A DNA stretch of 64,000 bases from CAVTSA01 sp963790575. Its GTDB lineage: Bacteria; Chloroflexota; Dormibacteria; Dormibacterales; Dormibacteraceae. Below, piece after piece: positions 17,614-26,068 of the stretch (the first letter of the stretch is position 1; the number at the start of each line of letters is the position of its first letter). The translations under genes and the position numbers were made by a program. Location of the stretch: the NCBI GenBank assembly GCA_963790575.1, contig CAWBPD010000034.1, positions 62,001 through 126,000 on the forward strand. Direction: 5' to 3'. The notes under the pieces are model-generated. The model saw only the letters and a program-made list of their open reading frames with translations, was not told where the DNA came from and searched no databases.

Positions 17614-18150
17614 CTACGCCGTCGCCAACTGACGCCGCAGCTGCTGCAGCCGGGTCTGGACCGAGGCGTCGATGACCTGGTCCCCGACCTGGATCACCAG
17701 TCCGCCCAGGATCGAGGGATCCACGCGCGTCTGGAGCCGCACCTCTTTCTGGAACCTCTTGGAGAGGTCTGCCACCAGCCGCTCCCGGTCCTCGTCGCCG
17801 AGGGGCACGGCGCTGGTCGCAACCGCCCGCACCCGGCCTGCCGTCTGGTCGTCCAGCCGGTCGTACTCCTCGCGGATCTCGGGCAGCGCCGGAGTGGCGC
17901 GGGCCTCGATCAGCAGCTTGCCCAGGTTGCGGCCCTCCTGGCCGAGCTCGTCGTCGGGATCGAGCACGTCGACCACCTGTAGCCGGCGCTCGGGGGACAC
18001 CGCCGGGTTGGCGATGATCCCCGCTGTCTGGGGGTCGCTGAGCAGCGTCTGCAGACGGACCAGGCGCGCACGCCAGCCGTCGATGTCCCCACTTTCCCGC
18101 GCCACGTCGAAGACCGCCCTCGCGTAGCGCCTGGCCGTGGTGCTTGCCAT
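17614..18150 (-). CDS. atpH: ATP synthase delta subunit
   Basis: A 178-residue peripheral-stalk subunit holding F1 to the b subunits. The N-terminal helical domain begins ASTTARRYARAVFDVARESG. The C-terminal conserved strand is VDPSILGGLVIQVGDQVIDA, the usual signature. ATG at 18150 follows the atpF stop by 11 bp. The frame is open upstream but without similarity. Confidence 0.92.
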   Translation of the reverse strand: MASTTARRYARAVFDVARESGDIDGWRARLVRLQTLLSDPQTAGIIANPAVSPERRLQVVDVLDPDDELGQEGRNLGKLLIEARATPALPEIREEYDRLDDQTAGRVRAVATSAVPLGDEDRERLVADLSKRFQKEVRLQTRVDPSILGGLVIQVGDQVIDASVQTRLQQLRRQLATA

Positions 18151-18161
18151 CTCGTCCCGAT

Positions 18162-18692
18162 CTAGTTGCGGCGGATGGCCGAGTCGCTGCCGACCGCCTC
18201 GATCGCCTGCTGGATCAGCTGGTGATGCTTGTCGCCGTCGAGCGAGCCGCCGATCACCCGCTCGGTGGCGGCGGCGACCAAGTCGGCCACCTCGCCGCGC
18301 ACCGACTGGATCGCTCGCTGGCGCTCCGCTTCGATGTCCTGCGAGGCGGCGGCGGCGATGCGCTGCGCCTCCTCGGTGGCCCGCTCCCGGGCCTCCTGCC
18401 GGATCTGGTCGGCGGTGCGGCCGGCACCGGCGACCACCTGCGCCGCCTGCTGACGGGCCTCGTCCAGCTGCGTAGTCGCCTCCTTGAGCCGCCCCTCGGC
18501 CTCCTGCCGGTCGTGGTCGGCCTGGTCCAGCGCCTGCGTGATCTGCTGCTGGCGCGCGGTAGCGATCCGCCCGATGAAGGGATAGACCCAGCGCGCCAGG
18601 ATCCCGACCAGAATCAGAAATGCGACCACCTGGATGATCAGCGTGGCGTTGATCGAGAGGATTCCGGAGCTGGCCAGGGGGAGCGGCGTCAT
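18162..18692 (-). CDS. atpF: ATP synthase b subunit
   Basis: A 176-residue peripheral-stalk protein. One N-terminal membrane helix (LIIQVVAFLILVGILARWV, about 18-36) is followed by a long charged helix rich in Ala, Glu, Gln and Arg that would dimerise as a coiled coil. It overlaps the atpE stop by 4 bp (ATGA), so the two are coupled. Confidence 0.93.
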   Translation of the reverse strand: MTPLPLASSGILSINATLIIQVVAFLILVGILARWVYPFIGRIATARQQQITQALDQADHDRQEAEGRLKEATTQLDEARQQAAQVVAGAGRTADQIRQEARERATEEAQRIAAAASQDIEAERQRAIQSVRGEVADLVAAATERVIGGSLDGDKHHQLIQQAIEAVGSDSAIRRN

Positions 18693-18940
18693 GACTGGGC
18701 GCCGACGCTCGTGATGAAGTAGAAGCCAAGGGCCAGGTTGATGAAGTACATGGCCTCCGCGAGGCCGACGATGATGAACATGGTTCCCTGGAGCCGGCCC
18801 GAGAGCTCCGGCTGGCGCGCGGTCCCGTTGATGGCCGCGTTACCGGCCAGACCGTCGCCGATGGCGGCCCCGATGGCCCCGCCGCCGAGCGCCAGACCGG
18901 CTGCGATGACGGCGCCGGCGAGGATGATCGCGTGGTTCAT
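18689..18940 (-). CDS. atpE: ATP synthase c subunit
   Basis: An 83-residue two-helix hairpin that forms the rotor ring. The helix-1 glycine motif is GGGAIGAAIGDGLAG, the polar loop ARQPELSGRLQG, and the ion-carrying carboxylate is the Glu in IVGLAEAMYFINLAL. There is no Gln in helix 1 or Ser/Thr after the Glu, so proton coupling is more likely than sodium. Overlaps on both sides (atpF 4 bp, atpB 4 bp) show tight coupling. Confidence 0.94.
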   Translation of the reverse strand: MNHAIILAGAVIAAGLALGGGAIGAAIGDGLAGNAAINGTARQPELSGRLQGTMFIIVGLAEAMYFINLALGFYFITSVGAQS

Positions 18941-19824
18941 GTCGTGGTCTTCTCCTTGAGATCCATGGTGTTCATTTCCATGGTGCGGGAACTGGGAGAC
19001 GGTTGTGGGCGAGCTGCCGGCGGGTGACCGTGCTCATGCTCTTCCAGGCCCTCTCGCGCCTGGCCGAAGTAGGCGATCGTCAGCAGCATGAAGATGAACG
19101 CCTGGATGGCGCCGATGAAGAGGACGTCGAACGCCTTCCAGAGCGCCGTGAGAACCGCACTGATGGCGATGCCGCCGATCGAGAACGCGCCTACCCTTCC
19201 GAGCGGCAGGTCGCTGAGCAGCACGCCGAGCAGGAAGATCATGACGGCGCCGGCGAAGATGTTGCCGAAGAGCCGCAGGGACAGCGTCACCGGTTTGACG
19301 ATCTCCTCGATGATGTTGAGCGGCGTCATCGCGATGCGCATCGGGAGGTTGAGGTCGAAGGGCTTGGTGAACCGGCGCAGGTAGCCTCGGAGCCCGAGGA
19401 CGCGGATGCTGTAGGCCTGGACCAGGATGAACACGACGATCGCCATCGCGGCGGTCTGGTTGAGGTCGGCAGTCGCCGGAGCGACGCCGAACAGCGCCAG
19501 CGGCAGGATGTCGAGCCAGTTCGAGATCAGGATGAAGAGCCCGATCGTCCCGGCCAGCGGGACCACGAACCCGGCTTCCGGCGCCACCGTGTTGCTGACC
19601 TCTCCCCGCACGTAGCCGTAGAGCCACTCGAAGAGCGCCTGCAGCCGGCCGGGCCGGCCCCCGACCAGCACCCCCTTGACGATGAACGCGATCGCCAGCG
19701 TGATCAGCGCCGAGATGACCGAGGTGATCACCGTCTGATAGTTGACGTAGCCCAGACCCATGGGGAGCCCGGGGATCAGGTCGATCGCCGGATGGGTCCC
19801 GGGGGTCGCCTCGAGAGGGATCAT
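18937..19824 (-). CDS. atpB: ATP synthase a subunit
   Basis: A 295-residue polytopic membrane protein with the proton half-channels. The essential Arg lies in VTLSLRLFGNIFAGAVMIF; the last conserved helix is FIGAIQAFIFMLLTIAYFGQ. The C-terminus has an extra hydrophilic tail with HEHGHPPAA and EMNTMDLKEKTTT. It overlaps atpE (4 bp) and the atpI-like gene (4 bp). Confidence 0.95.
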   Translation of the reverse strand: MIPLEATPGTHPAIDLIPGLPMGLGYVNYQTVITSVISALITLAIAFIVKGVLVGGRPGRLQALFEWLYGYVRGEVSNTVAPEAGFVVPLAGTIGLFILISNWLDILPLALFGVAPATADLNQTAAMAIVVFILVQAYSIRVLGLRGYLRRFTKPFDLNLPMRIAMTPLNIIEEIVKPVTLSLRLFGNIFAGAVMIFLLGVLLSDLPLGRVGAFSIGGIAISAVLTALWKAFDVLFIGAIQAFIFMLLTIAYFGQAREGLEEHEHGHPPAARPQPSPSSRTMEMNTMDLKEKTTT

Positions 19825-20186
19825 CCGTGGGTCCCTGGTTCCATCGGGCGGGACGCGCGCGCCACCTCGCGGATGGCGACCGCGGCGATGAGAAGCTGTG
19901 CCAGGGCGATACCTCCGATCACGAACGGCAGGGTGCGCACGCCGATCACGAGGCCGGCGGCGATCCCCACCAGGGAGAGCAAGCCCAGGCGCGCCATGCT
20001 CGCGGCACGGAAGCCGAGCGGGCCGTTCAGGCTGCGCTTGGTCAGGAAGCCATTGGTGGAGCCGATCGCGAGACCGATCGCTGCGGCCAGCCCTAACAAC
20101 GAATGACCGCTCGCCACTCCCACCAGCAACGCGAGCGCGGCAGCCGCGAGGGCGGCGCCCGCCGCCTTCTCGATCACCAACGTCAC
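19821..20186 (-). CDS. atpI: ATP synthase subunit I (AtpI-like)
   Basis: A 121-residue membrane protein with about four hydrophobic helices, placed directly before atpB where AtpI (a c-ring assembly or Mg-uptake helper) is expected. Its motif GLAIGSTNGFLTKRSLNG resembles the GxxxGxxN segment of AtpI proteins. The start is uncertain: GTG at 20186 overlaps the AAGGGAG ribosome site, so TTG or GTG a few codons in may be used. It is separated from atpZ by an inverted-repeat element. Confidence 0.7.
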   Translation of the reverse strand: MTLVIEKAAGAALAAAALALLVGVASGHSLLGLAAAIGLAIGSTNGFLTKRSLNGPLGFRAASMARLGLLSLVGIAAGLVIGVRTLPFVIGGIALAQLLIAAVAIREVARASRPMEPGTHG

Positions 20187-20196
20187 TCCCTTACTC

Positions 20197-20322
20197 AGAT
20201 GAGTTATTCCAAATTGCCGACGTCGGCAACTGGAGTTCGGCGGCTGGAGGCATGGGCTTCGAACAGCGCTAGCACGACGTCACTCCCACCTGAGACCACT
20301 GATGGTTTGGAATAACTCATCT
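20197..20322. repeat. 17-bp perfect inverted repeat enclosing a 16-bp palindrome inside the atp operon
   Basis: AGATGAGTTATTCCAAA (20197-20213) and its exact reverse complement (20306-20322) enclose 92 bp. Directly inside the left arm is the perfect palindrome TTGCCGACGTCGGCAA (20214-20229). The arms are AT-rich in a GC-rich genome. The right arm supplies two bases of the atpZ stop codon (20321-20323). Either a MITE-like insertion or an RNA hairpin controlling atp expression would fit; no clear target duplication is seen. Confidence 0.85.
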
Positions 20323-20530
20323 AGAGGAACCGCCTCACAAACCGGACATACACGAACAGCACGGACCCCACGATGCCCAGCCCGAGACCTACGAGCAGGA
20401 ACAGCGGGGCGGTGCCGACGGCCCGGTCAACGAAGATCCCGGCCACCAAAGGCACCACGACCAACGCGGCCAACCCCACCCCGATGCCGGCCAGATCTCC
20501 TGGCGACGGGCCATTCGTGGCGGAGCCCAT
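20321..20530 (-). CDS. AtpZ/AtpI-like small membrane protein
   Basis: A 69-residue protein with two hydrophobic helices (GIGVGLAALVVVPLVAGIFV and APLFLLVGLGLGIVGSVLFV) separated by DRAVGTA, the layout of AtpZ/F0F1-ATPase subunit I proteins. It is the first gene of the ATP synthase operon, consistent with an assembly or cation role. The stop codon abuts the right arm of the inverted repeat. Confidence 0.72.
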   Translation of the reverse strand: MGSATNGPSPGDLAGIGVGLAALVVVPLVAGIFVDRAVGTAPLFLLVGLGLGIVGSVLFVYVRFVRRFL

Positions 20531-20594
20531 GCCGCCAATAGCTTACCTGTTCCTCATATTCAACGCCGGTTCAGGAAAGTGCTCGCCGAACTCA

Positions 20595-21743
20595 TTAGTC
20601 CGGGGTCGAGGGGCGCCCCAGGAGGAACGAGGAAAGACCCCTGAGAACGCGCGGCGCGGCGGTCTGGAGGCGCTCGGCGAGGGCGGTCGAGACCGCGATC
20701 ACCATCAGCACGATGGCCACCAGAAGGATCTTCTTGTGTCCGAAGACGGTGAGTCCGACCGCACCCAGGATGCCGGTCACGCCGTAGAAGACGATGCAGG
20801 TCTCGCGCTGCGTCAAGCCCAGGTCCATCACCAGCCGGTGGTGCAGGTGCCGGGTGTCGGCGCGGGCGGCCGAGATGCCGCGCCGCTGCCGCCGGTAGGC
20901 CGACCAGCCGACGTCGGCGATCGGGACCGCGAGCGCGACCAGCGGCACGGCGAGGGCGAACACCACCGCCACCTTGGCCACGCCCATGATCGAGAGCAGC
21001 CCCACCGCCATGCCCAGGAAGTGGGCTCCCGAGTCGCCCATGAAGACCCGGGCCGGGTTGAAGTTGAGGAACAGGAACCCGCAGCAGGCGCCGGCCAGCG
21101 CCGCCCCCAGCACCACCACCTGGGTCTGGTGATGGCCGGCCGACGCGGCCGCGACCACCAGCACCAGAGCGACGATCGCCATCACGCCCGCGGACAGACC
21201 GTCAAGCCCATCCAGGAAATTGGCGGTGTTCTGCATCCCCATCAGCCAGAAGAGGCTGAGCGGGATGGCGAGCAGACCGACATGGACGGTGTGGAGCAGG
21301 GGCAGGGTGAAATAGGTGATCTGGAACACCCTGCCCACCAAGAGGATGGCCGCCAGCGCGGGGACGGCCTGGAAGATCAGCTTCACCCAGAAGGGCAGTT
21401 GGAAGCGATCGTCGATCAAAAAGAGGAGCGTGGTGAGGCCGGTCACCCCGACGATGGTCCAGCGCTCGTTGGTGTCGGGGGCGAACAGCAGCGCCGCCGC
21501 ACAGAAGGAGAGGTAAAGGGCGACCCCGCCCAGCTGAGGGATCGGCTTCAGGTGGATGTCCCGTCCCTCGCCGCGCGACCGTTTCATCATCCCGGTCCAG
21601 CGCGAGACGGGGATCGCGATCAACGACAGCACCAGACCCAGGACGACAGCGACCGAAAAAGGCAGCAGCGCCGGGCCCAGGTTCCGCAGCACCGCCACCA
21701 TGGTGGGGTCGAAGGAACTGAGGATCGAGAGCTGGAGCCGCAC
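20595..21743 (-). CDS. WecA/TagO-type undecaprenyl-phosphate sugar-1-phosphate transferase
   Basis: A polytopic membrane enzyme that transfers a sugar phosphate (usually GlcNAc-1-P) from its UDP donor to undecaprenyl phosphate, starting wall teichoic acid, O-antigen or arabinogalactan-type polymers. Signatures are RDIHLKPIPQLGGVALYLSF, the catalytic NTANFLDGLDGLSAG, NFNPARVFMGDSGAHFLG, and HLHHRL. Starts at GTG 21743 (382 residues) or ATG 21701 (368) are both possible; neither has a clear ribosome site. It lies 64 bp ahead of the atp operon and may be co-transcribed with it. Confidence 0.88.
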   Translation of the reverse strand: MRLQLSILSSFDPTMVAVLRNLGPALLPFSVAVVLGLVLSLIAIPVSRWTGMMKRSRGEGRDIHLKPIPQLGGVALYLSFCAAALLFAPDTNERWTIVGVTGLTTLLFLIDDRFQLPFWVKLIFQAVPALAAILLVGRVFQITYFTLPLLHTVHVGLLAIPLSLFWLMGMQNTANFLDGLDGLSAGVMAIVALVLVVAAASAGHHQTQVVVLGAALAGACCGFLFLNFNPARVFMGDSGAHFLGMAVGLLSIMGVAKVAVVFALAVPLVALAVPIADVGWSAYRRQRRGISAARADTRHLHHRLVMDLGLTQRETCIVFYGVTGILGAVGLTVFGHKKILLVAIVLMVIAVSTALAERLQTAAPRVLRGLSSFLLGRPSTPD

Positions 21744-21904
21744 CGCTGCCAGCTTACCCGGCGGGTTGCGACCGCCCGTCGCGATTGGGACGATTTTCCT
21801 CTTGTCGCGCGACCGGCCCAGGCGCACAATCCCCGCCATGGGACGCTGAATGCTCGGCGTCCACGTGGGCCGGCAGCCGTTTGCGAGGACAGGGAGGATC
21901 CGCA

Positions 21905-23377
21905 ATGGCCTCGGACGCGACCCCGGGAACCGGGACGGAGCTGCGCAAGGCGCTGCGTCTGCGCCACCTCATCATGCTCTCGGTCGGCGGCGTCATCGCC
22001 TCCGGCTTCCTGCTTTTTGCGGGCTCAGCGCTGCAGACGGCCGGGCCGGCGACGTTGATCTCCTATATCGGGGGCGGCATCATCACCTTCGCGGTCATGG
22101 CCTGCTTGGCCGAGCTGTGCGTGGCCAAGCCGGTGGCGGCCTCCTTCGCCACCTACGCCCGCGACTCGATGGGCAAGCTGGCCGGGTTCCTCACCGGCTG
22201 GAACTACTGGCTGGCCTGGGTGATGGGGATGGCCACCGAGTCGGTCGCCGCCGGCACCTACTTCCACAGCTTTTACCCGGTGATCCCGATCTGGATCGTG
22301 GCCGGGTTGATCATCGCCATCGAACTGGTGATCAACGTGATCGGGGTGCTGGTCATGGGCGAGTACGAGTTCATCCTCTCCAGCATCAAGATCTTGGCGC
22401 TGCTCGCATTCATCGTGATCGGGCTGGCCGCGATCCTCGGGATCGGGTTCCACCCGGTGGGGCTGAACCAGTGGACGGCTCACGGTGGCTTCTTCCCCCA
22501 CGGCGGCGGGGCCGTCTTCGCCGCGCTGCTCGCCGTGTTCTTCGCTTACGCAGGCGTGGAGCTGGTCTCGGTCGCCGCCGAAGAGTCAGTCCACCCGGAG
22601 CGCGACGTCCCCCGCGCGCTGCTCAGCACCTCGGCGATCGTGATGGTGCTGTTCGTGGTGGGACTCGGAGTCCTGCTGGCGATCACCCCGTGGACCGCGG
22701 CGGGGACCTCCTCGAGCCCCTTCGTCGACGCTCTCCGGACGCTGCACCTGCCGGTGCTGGCGGCGATCCTCAACTGGATCGTGATCGTCGCCTCCATCTC
22801 CTCGGTGGACGGCGGCGTCTACACCGCCTCGCGGATGCTGTTCGCGATGAGCCGGGAGGGTCACTTCCCACGCCTTCTGTCCTACGTGCATCCCACGCGC
22901 AAGACGCCGATCGTCGCCATCCTGGTCACCTCTGCCTGCGGCTTCGTCGGCGCCCTGCTCGCCTTCTTCTTCCCCACCACCGCCTACCTGTTCGTCGCCG
23001 GGCTGTCGGCCTTCGGCTTCCTCTTCGCGTGGGGCATGATCAGCCTCGCCCAACCGCTGCACCGCCTGCGCGAGGGGTCCGCCTGGGTGGCCAAGCTGCG
23101 CTGGAAGACGCCGCTTTACCCCCTGACACCGATCATCGCCTTCCTCTTCATCGTGGTTGCCCTCGTCGGACAGTTCTTCACCGGGGGTTCCGGCACGCCG
23201 CTGGGCCCGATCACGATCCCCGGCGGCGGCATCGTGGTCGTCGCGGGGGTGATCTGGACGTTGATCTGGATCGCGTACTACTACGCGTACGGGCGCAACC
23301 TGCGCCACGGCGACGTCTGGGCGGCACGGGAACGCGAGCTGCGGGCGGCGTACGACACGGAGCAGGCGTCCGAATGA
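21905..23377 (+). CDS. APC-family amino acid/amine permease
   Basis: A 490-residue transporter with about 12 membrane helices. The APC hallmarks are LIMLSVGGVIASGFLLFAG in helix 1 and the mid-protein FFAYAGVELVSVAAEE. GABA permeases (GabP/AnsP branch) look similar. AGGGAGG precedes ATG 21905. It leads a four-gene operon (ATGA overlap to the aminotransferase), so it likely brings in the amine or amino acid that the downstream enzymes degrade. Confidence 0.88.
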   Translation: MASDATPGTGTELRKALRLRHLIMLSVGGVIASGFLLFAGSALQTAGPATLISYIGGGIITFAVMACLAELCVAKPVAASFATYARDSMGKLAGFLTGWNYWLAWVMGMATESVAAGTYFHSFYPVIPIWIVAGLIIAIELVINVIGVLVMGEYEFILSSIKILALLAFIVIGLAAILGIGFHPVGLNQWTAHGGFFPHGGGAVFAALLAVFFAYAGVELVSVAAEESVHPERDVPRALLSTSAIVMVLFVVGLGVLLAITPWTAAGTSSSPFVDALRTLHLPVLAAILNWIVIVASISSVDGGVYTASRMLFAMSREGHFPRLLSYVHPTRKTPIVAILVTSACGFVGALLAFFFPTTAYLFVAGLSAFGFLFAWGMISLAQPLHRLREGSAWVAKLRWKTPLYPLTPIIAFLFIVVALVGQFFTGGSGTPLGPITIPGGGIVVVAGVIWTLIWIAYYYAYGRNLRHGDVWAARERELRAAYDTEQASE

Positions 23378-24705
23378 CGCGCACGGCCGACATCAAGGCA
23401 CTTGACGACCGCTACCTGGCCGACCCCCTCAAGGTCCGCTTCTTCCCGTTCGCCCTGGCCGCCTGCGAGGGCAACCGCCTGGTCGATGTGGAGGGCCGCG
23501 ATTACCTCGACTTCACGGCCGGCTGGGCAGTCGCGAACCTGGGGTATGGCAACCCGCGGGTTCGGCAGGCGGTGGTCGAGCAGTTCGACCGGACCTCGTT
23601 CGGGACGCTGACCGCCTGGATGAACGAACCCGCCGCCCGCCTCGCGCAGCGGCTGGTGGAGGCGATGCCGGGCGCTTTCCCGAAGAAGGCCTGGTTCGGA
23701 CTCCACGGCTCGGACGCCAACGACTGCCTGGCCAAGCTGGTGCCGCTCGCCACCGGCCGCAAGCGGATCGTCTCCTTCATCGGGGGCTATCACGGCCAGA
23801 CCGCGGGGTCGGCTGCGCTGTCGGGTCACACCGCGCAGGCCCGCTCGGGGGGAGCAGGCAACGTCGTCAAGGTGCCCTACCCCGACCCCTACCGACCGCT
23901 GTTCGGCGACCGTGAGCCCGGGCAGGCGGTCCTCGACTACCTCGAGAACTACGTGATGCGTACGATCTGCCCGCCCGACGACACGGGGGCGGTGATCGTG
24001 GAGCCGATGCAGTCGGACGGCGGCGACATCGTCCCCCCGGACGGCTTCCTGGAGGGGCTGCAGGCACTCTGTCGCCGGCACGGCATCCTGCTGCTGATCG
24101 ACGAGGTCAAGATCGGGTGTGGGCGCTCCGGGCACCTCTTCGCGTTCGAGCACTTCGGTCTGCAGCCGGACGCGGTGAGCCTCGGGAAATCGCTGGGAGG
24201 CGGGATGCCCATCTCGGCGGTGATCGGACGGCGGGAGTTGCTGGACCAGGGCGCCGCCACCAACATGTACACGATGGCGGGAAATCCGGTCAGCTGCGCG
24301 GCGGCGCTGGCCAGCCTCGACGAGATCGAAGAACGAGGACTGGCACCGCGCGCGGCCCGCATCGGGAGCCTGCTGCTGAACCGGCTGCGGGCCTTGCAGG
24401 CGGACCACCCGCTGGTCGGCGACGTGCGCGGCCTGGGCATGATGCTGGGGGTGGAGTGTGTCCGCGACCGGTGCACCAAGGAGCCCGCGGACCTGGAAAG
24501 CGCCAAGATCGTCTACCGGGCTTTTGAGCTGGGCCTGGTCGTCTTCTACGGTGGCATCTACTCCAACGTCCTCGAGATCACGCCGCCGCTCACGTTGACC
24601 GAGGCTGAGGTGGAGGAGGGGGTGGCGATCCTGGATCAGGCGCTCGCGGACGTGGAGGCGGGCCGCGTGCCCGATGAGCGCGTGGCGGAGTACGCGGGGT
24701 GGTGA
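23374..24705 (+). CDS. Class III PLP-dependent aminotransferase
   Basis: A 443-residue enzyme of the omega-amino acid/GABA transaminase group. Family features are LDFTAGWAVANLGYGNPRV, GLHGSDANDCLAKL, the PLP-contacting LLLIDEVKIGCGRSG, and the Schiff-base Lys in SLGKSLGGGMPISAV. It would move an omega-amino group to a keto acid. It overlaps the permease by ATGA and the GS-like gene by 7 bp, so it clearly belongs to this operon. Confidence 0.88.
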   Translation: MTRTADIKALDDRYLADPLKVRFFPFALAACEGNRLVDVEGRDYLDFTAGWAVANLGYGNPRVRQAVVEQFDRTSFGTLTAWMNEPAARLAQRLVEAMPGAFPKKAWFGLHGSDANDCLAKLVPLATGRKRIVSFIGGYHGQTAGSAALSGHTAQARSGGAGNVVKVPYPDPYRPLFGDREPGQAVLDYLENYVMRTICPPDDTGAVIVEPMQSDGGDIVPPDGFLEGLQALCRRHGILLLIDEVKIGCGRSGHLFAFEHFGLQPDAVSLGKSLGGGMPISAVIGRRELLDQGAATNMYTMAGNPVSCAAALASLDEIEERGLAPRAARIGSLLLNRLRALQADHPLVGDVRGLGMMLGVECVRDRCTKEPADLESAKIVYRAFELGLVVFYGGIYSNVLEITPPLTLTEAEVEEGVAILDQALADVEAGRVPDERVAEYAGW

Positions 24706-26057
24706 CGGCCGCTGAGCGCGTCACGCAGGCGGAGGCGCGGGCCGCGTCCCTCCGGGAGCAGGGTGTGGTCGGGATCGCGCTCACCCTGGTCGACAACAGC
24801 GGCATCACGCGCGTCAAGACGATCCCGGTCGGCCGGCTGGGCTCCGCGGTCTCCTCCGGCATCGGGATGTCCCCTTGCTTCGACCTCTTCTATGGGCCCG
24901 ACCTGCCGGCGGGAGGGCCGGACGGAGACCTCCGCCTGTTCCCCAGCCTGGAGGCGCTGACCGTGCTCGCCGCGCAGCCGGGGTGGGCCTGGGCTCCGGT
25001 CGACCGGTATGAACAGGACGGTAGCCCCTACGGCTCCTGCCAGCGCACCTTCACCCGGCGGGTGGCGGCGGCGGCGGCGGAGCACGACCTGGAGCTGACG
25101 GCAAGCTTCGAGCTGGAGTTCGTGCTCGGTCTGCCCACAGCCGACGGCTCGTTCGTCCCCGCGGCGCAAGGTCCGGCCTACGGCATGATCCGGCTGGTCG
25201 AACGCACCGACTTCCTCCGCGACTTGATGACGGCACTGGCCGCGGAAGGGATCCCGGTGGAGCAGCTCCACCCGGAGTACGCGGCCGGTCAGTACGAACT
25301 CTCGGTGGGCCCTCTGGGTCTGGTCGGCGCCGCCGATCGCAACGTGCTCGCCCGCCAGACCGTCCGCGCCACCGCCCAGCAGCACGGCCTGCGCGTGTCC
25401 TTCTCGCCCAAGGTGGAGCCGGACGGCGTCGGCAACGGCTGTCACCTCCACCTCGGCGTGCGCCGCGACGGGCACAACCTGTTCGCCGGCGGCGACGGAC
25501 CCCACGGGATCACTCCCGACGGCGCCTCGTTCCTGGCCGGAGTGCTCCAGGAGCTGCCTGCCCTGGTCGCGATCGGCGCCCCCAGTCCGATCAGCTATGC
25601 ACGTCTCATCCCCTCCCACTGGGCTGGGGACTACGCCTGCTGGGGGCGGGAGACGCGGGAAGCGGCGATCCGCTTCGTCACCGGGACCAAGGGCACCGAG
25701 GAGCGGGCGGCGAACTTCGAGGTCAAGGCCTTCGACGCCTCGGCCAACCCGTACCTGGTCGCCGGAGCGGTCGCGGCCGCCGGTCTCGCCGGTCTCGAGG
25801 GGGGCGCCGCGCTGGCCCCCGAGATCACCGGCGACCCGGCCCTTTGGCCTGAGGACGAGCGCGAGGCCAGAGGAGTGCGCCGGCTGCCCACGTCGCTGGA
25901 GCAGGCCGTCTCCCATCTCGAGCGCTCCAAGGTGCTGTTGAAGGCGCTCGGGAAGCCACTTGCCGGCACCTTCCTGGCCGTCCGTAGAGCGGAGATCGCG
26001 CACGCGGCGCAGCAGTCGCCGGAGGCGGTGGTGGCGGCCGCTCGCTGGGTCTACTGA
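24699..26057 (+). CDS. Glutamine synthetase-like gamma-glutamyl ligase
   Basis: A 452-residue member of the GS type I fold. ATP/Mg segments are visible: TASFELEFVL, GNGCHLHLGV, and FEVKAFDASANPYLVAGAV (canonical GS has an Arg in the ExR position). RLIPSHWAGDYACWGRE covers the substrate Arg region. Divergence from true GS, and the operon with permease, transaminase and amidohydrolase, favour a PuuA/FluG-type ligase joining glutamate to an amine. GTG 24699 is chosen because GGAG at 24687 is 8 bp upstream. Confidence 0.85.
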   Translation: MVTAAERVTQAEARAASLREQGVVGIALTLVDNSGITRVKTIPVGRLGSAVSSGIGMSPCFDLFYGPDLPAGGPDGDLRLFPSLEALTVLAAQPGWAWAPVDRYEQDGSPYGSCQRTFTRRVAAAAAEHDLELTASFELEFVLGLPTADGSFVPAAQGPAYGMIRLVERTDFLRDLMTALAAEGIPVEQLHPEYAAGQYELSVGPLGLVGAADRNVLARQTVRATAQQHGLRVSFSPKVEPDGVGNGCHLHLGVRRDGHNLFAGGDGPHGITPDGASFLAGVLQELPALVAIGAPSPISYARLIPSHWAGDYACWGRETREAAIRFVTGTKGTEERAANFEVKAFDASANPYLVAGAVAAAGLAGLEGGAALAPEITGDPALWPEDEREARGVRRLPTSLEQAVSHLERSKVLLKALGKPLAGTFLAVRRAEIAHAAQQSPEAVVAAARWVY

Positions 26058-26068
26058 ACGGCGAGGTG

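Noticed and set aside
20373..22058. Long plus-strand frame of about 560 codons opposite the WecA-like gene
   Set aside because: It is rich in Arg, His, Asp and Gln with no domain, the typical look of an antisense frame opposite a membrane protein.
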